A stretch of DNA of 64,000 nt from NCBI GenBank assembly GCA_905178155.1, contig CAJINV010000002.1, positions 6,366,476 to 6,430,475 of the forward strand, written 5' to 3'. Origin of the DNA: Amoebophrya sp. A120 (taxonomy: Eukaryota > Sar > Dinophyceae > Syndiniales > Amoebophryaceae). Every line of letters starts with the position of its first letter. The first letter of the stretch is position 1. A program made the translations under genes and the position numbers. This document shows positions 11,453 through 21,200 of this stretch, piece by piece. Below the pieces are notes generated by a model, which made no database searches, was not told the DNA's origin, and worked only from the letters and a program-made list of their open reading frames with translations.

Positions 11453-13247
11453 CTGTGAGTGGGGGATTAGGTGTCGTCCCGTTTTCGATTATTTGAACGC
11501 CACGAAATAAATCCAAATTGGTTCGCAATTATATTGCAAACGCTCCTCCTGTTTCTCGGTCATGCACAACGTCATAGCATGCGGATTTCGTACCTATAGG
11601 TCGTCTCTGCTCTTCCGCGGACAAAATGGACGAGCTGGAGGGCGGGGCCGGAAGAATCTCCAATGTGACAGCGCGAATCGAGGGCTTTATCGCATGACAA
11701 GCTTCCTACAAGGCTGCTTCTTATTTTCATAATCTAGGGATGGGACGACAACTCTCTAGAAGTTTTCTCAGGTCGATAAGCAATGGGCGAATCTTTGCTA
11801 CTCGGCTGCTTCCCCTGGCTGGGCCGACCGAAGAGACGAGTTGAAGAAGGGTTGAGTTTCCCGAAAACCACCCGGTTCCACGTCTGACGGGGCGCAATAT
11901 GTTGCTTCAATAGAAGTTGATAATTTGTATCGAAATGTCCGAGATCGTTCCTAAATTTATCTTACGATGATCCTTCCAGGCCTGTTCGTGCTGTGCGACC
12001 AAAGTTGTGCAAGGCCACAAAGAACCTGTTCGGTGTGATAGTCTGTACATCGACGAAAAAGTAGACTATCAATGCACATAAGTTAGCTGCTGGCAGCGAG
12101 AGTTTGCTTTTCCTGAAGATTCAAAATCGCGAGTACTCTTTTAATTGGTTTCAGCCCCCCCAATGTATCTAACTATCAAAAATCTTGTATCATCTGTCTC
12201 TCTAACTAGAACTGAGAAGACACAAAATGACTACTCACGTATGATGATGTACATTGCAATATCGGGCAGATTGATGTTCTTTTGCGTCTTCTTGCACCTC
12301 TTTCAACTACAGCTGTATGCGAGGCAGACGCAGACCCCGAAACCGAGTGGTGCACGCAAAAAATGGCTGGAAGTGATTGCTTCTTCTAAACGCGAGCATG
12401 CGTTTGGGCCACGAAGAATGAACTAGGCGTAGCCGTAGAATGACTCTACTTCCTCTTACGCCGAAATCAAAGCAGAATGTGGAAGACTTCCTTGCAGTTC
12501 TTACCAGAGCATGATGCCTACAAGTACGGGCGGTTGTTCGGGTCAATCACTTTATCTATCATGGTCTTTTGTTTTGGTGTATGGAGTTTTGGACCGCATT
12601 CCTCTTCTTGTTTACTTTTGATTGCTCGGCGACGAGGAAGCGCAGGCTCGATCGCACGGCACCTGGAACCAGAACCTTCGGGTATGACTAGCTGCTAGTT
12701 TCGCGCAAAATTAGAACCTCCTCAAGTAGATCTTTCGTCGTTTCGGATAATTGTAATTCTGATCGGGGACATGACGGAAGTAGAAGTACAACAGGAAAAA
12801 CTCATTCACGAGAGATTCAATTTCTCGAGTGAAGCGCTGACCGGCGAGAGTGAAGTTGGTTCCTGTGGTAGTCGTCTCAGAGAGTTCTTGTTTCAGCATT
12901 TCGAGCGTAAAGCCGAAGGTGTGCAGCTTACAACTCTGACGTTTCGTTTGCGTCGTATCGCAGCGAGTGTGTGGTGGAAAAGGACAAGGATGCTAATGTT
13001 TCAAGTCTGAATTACGCTTGTGGCCTTTGGTCAGAAAGCAAATCTCTCCTACAATGCACTGTAAAAAGCGGGGACCACAAGAACCGATTTCCGCGAAGAG
13101 CTGCTTATGATAGATTTCATCCCAGCGATATATTCACGGTATTAGCAACGAGCTGGTTTCTTTTCATCTTCGTTCGCGGAAAAAACGGAAATGTACTCTG
13201 AAAAATAACAACAACAATAAAATAGTGGAGCACTATCCTCGTAAAAA
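11453..13247. other. Probably non-coding; weak open frame at 12771-13010
   Basis: AT-rich spacer. A splice donor-like CTATC/GTAGCTGTGAGTG and an acceptor-like ACCTATAG near 11600 could extend the DHHC gene by a short exon, but I cannot show it. The frame at 12771-13010 (79 residues, MTEVEVQQEKLIHERF...) has a fairly even composition but no homology I recognise. I would not call it a gene without transcript evidence. Confidence 0.3.
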
Positions 13248-13544
13248 ATGTTTCAAAAATTTATCGCCGCGGTCGACACTTTCTACGAGTGGTTGCTGCA
13301 GCCGATGGACCAGTGGGGGAGCAAAGCAAGACGGCCTCAGTAATATCTTTTTTTTTTGTTACGGGAAATTGATAAATGAAGTTCCATTTGAAACTTAGTT
13401 TCATCTATGCAAAATTCTAAAGTCACATTCATTCTCTTAACCAGCCGAGGGAATGGCACGGCGTTTGACGAAGCAGGCGGCGGAGCAGGACCCCCTGCAG
13501 GAGAAGGCGGGGGTGGCGGCGGGTTGATGGGGCTAGGGAGATGA
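13248..13544 (+). CDS. Small two-exon protein, unknown
   Basis: Start ATG 13248 in AAAAAATGTTTC. Exon 1, 13248-13339, reads MFQKFIAAVDTFYEWLLQPM and on to RRP. A GT-AG intron at 13340-13444 (GTAATATC ... CTTAACCAG) follows, then exon 2, 13445-13544, ending in TGA 13542-13544. The total is 192 bases, exactly 63 codons plus stop. The N-terminal half could form an amphipathic helix; the C-terminal half is Gly-rich. The phase match across a canonical intron is the main support. I recognise no family; a short regulatory or organelle-associated protein is possible but unproven. Confidence 0.45.
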
Positions 13545-14687
13545 AAATAGGTTTCTGATTTCTTGCAGGAGTGGGAGCCGAAGTAAAGAAGAACTCAAGA
13601 GAGGATAGAACATTCATTGCTACATGTCTTTTGGCTTTCAGTAATGGATTTTTCACACACAGAGAAAGACAAAGAGAAAAAGAGCGCATACCATAGGTCG
13701 AGAAGCTCATATTACACCCTTTTTTGTCTCCTGCATAGGCGATGTGTGGCGGTTTGTGCGAAGGAGGAGCGGGCACGACGGACGCCGGTGCCGGCGGCGG
13801 TGGGAAATGAGGGACGGTGTAGGGACACGAGCGAGAAAAAGTTTCTTTCGGTGGTGCTGTGTAGCAACAATGTAGACGCTATGAAAGCACAACGAACTGT
13901 AAAAATGTTTTAGAAAATGCTCCTGCAACTGCAAACAATAGAATGAGATACTGCAAAACAAAAAGAATGCTGTTGATACTAGAAGGTTGGTTGGCCTTCG
14001 GGTGTCCACCGGACTATTTTCGCGAGCGCGATATACATAGCACGTGCTAGTACAAAAAGCCACTCGAGGACGACCAGCACCAGAACTAATATGCAAGGTT
14101 TTTTGATGTCTAATGGCATCGACGAGGATATGCTTTTCAGCAAAACGACGTAGCCGCACTTTTATTATGATATTCGTAGAGTGTTCTTGCAGCTTGAGAA
14201 TACAACAGCGTTGAAAAGATGTTTCAGTCCAGCAACTTACTGCGTCTGAAGGAACAGATTGATTCCCCGCAGCGCGGCGGCCTGGGGTGTCAGCAGCTTG
14301 CTACCACCGACCTTCCTTCCGTGCTACCACCTGCCGAGATGAAATGTTGATAATCACAATTGAAATGAAGAAATGCGATGCGACTCACCTTGCCTTCAGA
14401 GCGTAGCTGTCCCGGGAAGTGGTCACTTCCATGTTGGTGTCCTCACATAGTGTTCTCTAGAAAAGGGGCAAAGAATGTTAACCTGGTAGGTTCAACAATG
14501 AGTGTGACGCAGGATCTGTTCGGGTCGGGGAAACACTCATGTAAGTGGTCCTAGTGCTTGGTGGTGGGCATCGCCCTTTATTTCGTAGGGAAAATTAGCG
14601 CAGCTTGGGAAGACATTTTGGGAGAGTGACGGTGTAACAAATTCTGATTTTGAGATCCGGTCGTTGTCTTAAGCTTAACTTGCGAAC
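13545..14687. other. Mostly no gene; a short open frame at 14219-14350
   Basis: Contains one short frame, 14219-14350 (43 residues, MFQSSNLLRLKEQIDSPQ...), starting with a good AAAAGATG context and followed by acceptor-like CTTGCCTTCAG at about 14398. It might be a first exon. Otherwise no coherent coding signal. Confidence 0.3.
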
Positions 14688-15023
14688 ATGATGGACAAAG
14701 TTAGGGATGATCGCGAAAAAAGTTCGCATTGTCGATATACAATCGCCTCTATCGCAGTCGCTCTTCTACTGTTGGTTCTTCGCCTATCGTGTGGTTGTCG
14801 ATGTCGAATCGCTAGCACAGATGAAATATCGTTCAGACAAGCCACAGGGCGAGCGTCGCAAGGGAGTTCGACTTCGGCTGAGAACGAAACGATTTCAGTC
14901 GCTCCAGTACGAAATAAAGTAAAAGTATCTACAGATGTTGCGCATACATTTTTCGACGAAAATTTGACATTTTCCTTGTTTGGTGCATGTGCGCTAGGGC
15001 GTCCTCGTCCAGAAGGAGATTAG
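14688..15023 (+). CDS. Small membrane-anchored or secreted protein, unknown
   Basis: ATG 14688 to TAG 15021-15023, 111 residues. Residues about 18-40 form a hydrophobic segment (YTIASIAVALLLLVLRLSCG) after a charged N-terminus with several Lys/Arg, as in a signal peptide or type II anchor. The rest is polar, with no recognised domain. No introner interrupts it. The codon composition resembles neighbouring genes, but the reading frame is short, so the call is tentative. Confidence 0.45.
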   Translation: MMDKVRDDREKSSHCRYTIASIAVALLLLVLRLSCGCRCRIASTDEISFRQATGRASQGSSTSAENETISVAPVRNKVKVSTDVAHTFFDENLTFSLFGACALGRPRPEGD

Positions 15024-15281
15024 GAGAGAGGACATGCTTGTGGTATAAGAAGACTTTAGGTTGCTGTGGATAATGTTTATGTTTTACTTATTTTGCCAGA
15101 AAGATTATGAATGCTGGGTGGACGAATGAATGGACTTCTAGGCTTCTAGCGATCGGCCGCAGGAGACTGGAACCACCACTCCCTGTGTAGGGCAACATCA
15201 AGGTTTTCGTCTTCTTCGACGCTGGACCTGGTGCGGTGTGTTCGGATTCGGAACAACAAAAAGCGACAATAAAACGGAAAA

Positions 15282-18200
15282 ATGCCGCGTGAATCAAGCG
15301 CGCATCGCGCTACGTCTAAGCGGATCAACGCACTGTATGCGGTTCGCTGGCTGTACTCCCGCACGGGGCTAAAAATCTTCTTCCTCGTTCACCTGGCTGT
15401 CCGCCTGTTTGCGCGAAAAACGGAGGAGAAACGCACGAGCACGGAACAACACCAAATTACGACGAACCAGTTGGAGATGAAGACCGAACAAACTACAGAG
15501 GAAATGCGCCGCACCGGGGCTTCAAGACAGGAAAGCAAGACTGGAGCGGGGCTGCGGAAGCGGAAAAGAAGATTGGTCGTGCGAAAGCGAAAAAGAAAAA
15601 AAGCAGCCGATGACGATGCCGATGATGCTCTTGACTTTATGCAGCATTTGGCGCATTTGCATGATATGTCGCTGCACCCTCACGACGAATATCTCGACCC
15701 CGACCTCGGGAATCGTGATGACGACGACTTCGAACATGGTTCTTTTTGGACGAAGAGTCTAGCGGAGATTGATGACGAAACGCCACCCACGTGGAAAAGC
15801 AAATACGGGCGACCGTCTGATTGGGCTTTTACTGACGGGGTCAGCCAGCGCGACATCATCGCTTTCGCGGAAATCAAAATGGAAGATGAAGAAGGCAACG
15901 TAGTGAATGATGGTGATTGGCCAATTACTATCAACTGCAAATATGTCTAGGTCTGCAAGAGTGCAAGACTTGTAATGCTGAACTCACATCATCATCCCAA
16001 GGCCAAACTCTGTAATGCGTGTTGCGGAAGGGCGGTGTTTGTTCTGTGTCATGCAAAAACGTCGCCTGGTCGCATGCGTCTTCCGCACCACAAGACCGTT
16101 CAAAAATGTGTCATGCTCGGTTGTGTACTCTAGTCATTTCTTCATTCTTGTAGTAGCATGACAAGTTTGAGTTTCCAGTTCCAGACATATTTGCATGTGA
16201 TAATTACGAAAGAGGAATGGGAGGCCGTAGGCGGAAGAGACGAGCAGTGGGCCTGGCTCTGCTGGACAAACCCCCATGCGCCGGGGGAAGACGCTGATTG
16301 TGACGAAATAAAAGAATATTCATGGCAAATATTTTGTCTGGGTCGGGAAATAAGTTGTGAGGCTTGTCTGTGAATAAATAAGTGTTGTGCTGCCGCGCAT
16401 GACTGGTTTTTGCGCGGTGGCTATGTGTTGCCTTTTTCGCATGAGAAACTGCGTGTAGTTTGCATTACATACAAATAGAGTGGAGTTGTCGGCGGGGGAG
16501 CATGCATTACAGCAGTGCAGAGTCATGCCGCGCAAGCATGACACGTCTCGCCTTCTTCCGGACCCAGGCATAAGTATTTGCATTTGATAAAGAAGAGGAT
16601 TGGAACCTGCACCCAAATCCGGGTGCAGACACAGACGGTCCGCATACAGATATTCTGCGTAAAAACGCTCCCACACAATATTTGTCATGCGAGTCTGCAT
16701 GCCCCGAATGTCTCTCATGCGCAGTATGTAATTTGTATGTAAGGCGTTGGGTTACCAGAGCCGATCCACATAACAACAGCAGTCCGCCGAGGAGCATTTT
16801 CTGAGGGTTTTTTTAAAGTAGTCACTCTCGAATCAGGATCATGTTGCAACGCGGCTTTTATAGCCAAGCATGACTACACTGACTACATTGTCCGAAAAAT
16901 TCGGCAGCCTACGGAGTTCACAAAGCTTCTTGATTTGTCCAGCAGATTAATGCGCCAGCATGACTATGGGATGCTGGGGACGTTTTCACACAGGATACGG
17001 AAGCCGTGTGGGTGGCAATGGTCTGCAGCAAATTCCGCCACGTCAATCGCAGCCTTGTCATCGCCAAAATGGGCAGCTGAAGATGCTCAAAGCTCTGACA
17101 TAGCCGTTGACGAAAAGTACACGGCCCTGGGTTTGAGCGATAACGAGAACCGGTTTCTGCAATTACTCGACGGAAAACAGAAGGGGACTCGGTTACCGAG
17201 TCGGATGTTTCCAGCCTTTGCGGCGGTGAACATGTGCCCTGGCCGCACCTGCCCCGCCGCGCTTTCGATGTGGATCTGGCGAGCTTTCAATTGTGCGCCC
17301 AACACTACGGCATTCACCTCGACGACGGCGACGATCGATTGTTCAAAATTTTGACCAGGCACACGGACGTGGGCGAAGTCGTATCCATCAACGGGGAAAA
17401 AAAGGTCTCGGGCAGCACGGTTAGCACCGACGTGATGAGCAATGCGCAAGAGCAGGACTGGTCGCTCCAGGCTATGACGCAGTGGGCGCAACATAACCTT
17501 GACGAAGGCAGCAATAACGGCGAGGGCGATCCTGTTGACACGCCTGTTGTACGTCAGTTGTCCATAACTGACAATAACGTAGAGGCCACGGGAGTGACCT
17601 CTACCAACCCGCAGGGACACATCGAGGAGGTCTCCTACGATCTGGATGGCGACGACGGCTCAAGCACCCCCGACGAGCAGGCTCTCGAAAAACTGATGAC
17701 GACGGCTGGCGGGCAGCACTTGACGCTGACCGAGCTGCTCGCCATGTGTGAGGGCCAGCTGGACTCTGGTGCGCTGACCGCAGGCGGTTTCAAAGACTGT
17801 GCTGCGGATCCCGATAACGGCGGGGGTACGCAGCTGACGGATGATCGGCTTTGGCACGTGATCGCGGGCCAGTTTGATACCGACGGAGACGGTAGAGTCA
17901 CATCAGCGGACGGAAGAGCGGAGGGCAGCACTACGACGGTTTCCATCGCTGACATCAAAAACTCCGCACTGCAGTACGACGACCTCCATGACGAGTCGAT
18001 CTCTCATAGCGGCTCGAAGCACGTCGACGCGGACAAACTGAGAGACATCGCTGACCGGCTGGCGGCGCGCAACGGGGACGGGAGTGCCAGTGGCAGCAGC
18101 GGCGGCGAGGGAGGTGGAGCGGAAAGTGGTGAAGGCCAGGCGGTGGGGTCGACGATCACGAAAAACCAGTGGGTGCACACGCTGGGCCGCAAGGGTTCCG

Positions 18201-21200
18201 ATTTCGACTTGCTGGCCAAGCAAGGCAATGGTGGCGGAGGAAGTGCTGACCACATCCTCGATCAGAACGACATCTCGTCGATCGCAAACGATCAGGATGG
18301 ACATGACATCATCTCGGATGGGAAAAACTTTCACACCGTCAGTAGCGAGTTTCTTGATTTCCAGAGCGGAGGCCTGGGCGCAGGGGATAAGGCGATGCTG
18401 GAGGGAATGTTTGGAAAAGGAACCGGGGGCAACACACTGACCGTTGACGGCATCTTGAGTTTTTGTGGCGATGGAATGGGGCAGCTCACGCAGGACACCC
18501 TCCGCGGTTGCGCGAATACGAACGGATTTCGGTTGGCCGACGATGGAGCCGGGCTGTTTGATTTGTTGCAAAAGGCCTTGGATACGACGCCGGGAGATGA
18601 CAGCATTCAGCGGGGGAGTACGGAAGCCTACAGCCTGGAGGCCCTCCAGCAGTTTTCCGATCAGCTGTCTACGAACGACGCGGAGACGGGCCCCGGCGAC
18701 ATCCTGACCGATGTTACGACGGAAAGCGCCACCGGTGCAGAGAGGGTGGTCGACCCCGACAAAATGGAGGACATCGCAAACACATTGGGGGACGGCGAGT
18801 CCCCAATCACCCAGAATGAGTGGGTTCTCGCGGGACACGGGTCTCCTGCGGACTTTAAGAAGCTAGCGGAAGGGGGCAGCGACCCGAATCTCATTGAGGG
18901 TAGAGCGGAGCTCACCGGTCACGAGATTTTCACTGTCAACGGCGAGGACCACACGTTGCAAAAAGAGGAAGTCTCGTACGATCTGGATGGCGAAGACGGC
19001 TCAAGCACCCCCGACGAGCAGGCCCTCGAAAAACTGATGACGACGGAGGACGGGCGCCCGAAGAAGCACTTGACGCTGACCGAGCTGCTCGCCATGTGTG
19101 AGGGCCAGCTGGACTCTGGTGCGCTGACCGCAGACGGTTTCAAAGACTGTGCTGCGGATCCCGATAACGGCGGGGGTACGCAGCTGACGGATGATCGGCT
19201 TTGGCACGTGATCGCGGGCCAGTTTGATACCGACGGAGACGGTCGAGTCACATCAGCGGACGGAAGAGCGGAGGGTAGCACTACGACGGTTTCCATCGCT
19301 GACATCAAAAACTCCGCACTGCAGTACGACGACCTCCATGATGAGTCGATCTCTCGTAGCGGCTCGAAGCACGTCGACGCCGACAAACTGAGAGACATCG
19401 CTGACCGGCTGGCGCCCGGCGGGGAGAGTGGCAGCGGCAGTAGCGGCGGCGAGGGAGGTGGAGCAGAAAGTGGTGAAGGCGAGGCAGTGGGTGGATCGAC
19501 GATCACGAAAAGCCAGTGGGTGCACACGCTGGGCCGCAAGGGGTCGGATTTCGACTTGCTTGCCCAGCAGGGTCAACATGGTAGTGGGGATGATGACCGC
19601 GTGATCGATCCCGGTGACTACGCGACTTCGGCGGCGGCAGCAGACGGGGGCGACACGACCACGCCTGTTGACAACGTAGTCCGAAATAACGGCAACTTGC
19701 AGGAGATCGATAGCCAGGTCGCAAATGCGAAGTTTCCAGGGTCCGACGGCGACGAGGATCTTGGAAGTGGGGGAAAGCTGCTGTTGCAGCAGATGTTTCT
19801 CGATGATGGCGAGGCGGGAGCGGGCAGCAAGAAGTTGACCGTGGCTGGCATCTATCACACCGAAAGTTACCACTTTGGCATGTGTCAACATCTAGTGCAA
19901 CATCAAACAAGACGATCTATCGTGTGTTTTTTGTTCGACCGATATAAGAGAGAGAGTTCTTCTCATTTTTAACAAATTATTACATACTGGATGGTGCAGA
20001 TCGACGAAGCTGTAACTTTGTTCTCTGTGATATCGTCGTTAGTGTATGCGAGTTGACAGCGGGCGACCCGATCACTGCGGCTGTGCTGAGTGACTGTGCA
20101 GAGAGCAAAGGCATCAACTTGTCTGACGCGGACCGCGATAAGCTATTCCAGCTGCTCAGTCACGCTCTGGATTCGACTCCCAAGGAAGACGGAGGGAGCA
20201 CGAGCATCGAATCTGCAGCGGACGAAAACACTGCGGCCTACGACCTGACAAGCTTGCAGCACTTTGCTAGCAGCGAACACGACAACAGCATCAACGTCCT
20301 GGATGCTGTCGTCAAGAACGATGGATCCGGGCGAGAAAATGTTGTTGACCCTGGGCAAGTTAGCAAGCTCGCGGGCTCAGTTGGGGACGGAAAATTCCCA
20401 ATCACCGAAAATGAATGGCGCTTCGCAGGGGGTGGCAGCCACGAGGATTTTGTCACGCTGAGCGGCGGCGAGGACGGCGAAATTACGGAGTCGGACGTTC
20501 CGGTCGCGGGCACGGCAGGTGCCGGCTCGGAAATAGTTTCCAGTGGCGGCAAATTGCGCGAAATCAGCACCGGCGACGTCGACTTTGACAAGGCGGATCT
20601 GGATTCGGACGATAAATTGATGCTGCAGCAGTTTGTGGGCGAAGACGGCAAGGTGGACTGGAGCTTAATCACTGGCTGGTGTCGGGACCAGCTGCCGCTG
20701 ACGGACGCAAGTCTCAAGAGGTGTGCGGAGAACATTAGCTTTCACCTGTCTGATGACTCTCAGTTGTTCAAGGTGCTCAGCGCCGCATTTGACACCACGC
20801 CCGGCGACACGGAGATCAACACCACGCCCGTGGACTACGACGTGATGGCGCACGTCGACGCGGATGGGGACAAGGTGGTGGAGCCGGGGGAAGTCGACAA
20901 GGTTGCCAAGGCACTGGGGGACGGGCACTTCCCGATTACCAGACAGGAATGGGTTGACGCGGGACACGGAAATCCGGCTGATTTCGACCTCATTGCGCGC
21001 CAAGGTGGGGGCAATGACGACGAAATTACGGCATCGGACATTCCCGCTGACCCGGGTGCGGCAGCGGGGGCTGACGCCGGTGACGCTTCTGCCGCTTCCT
21101 CGGGTGCGAGCGTACTGGTCGTGAACCACGGCAAGCTGCAGGAGGTCGATGGCGAAGATGTGCTGACCGGGGAAGGTCCGCACGAGAGGTCGGAAGTGTC

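Noticed and set aside
17903-19891. Long open frames on the - strand (up to about 310 codons) opposite the EF-hand gene
   Set aside because: They mirror a GC-rich, repeat-bearing + strand gene, recur in both duplicated copies, and have Ser/Pro/Arg-rich composition typical of antisense shadows.
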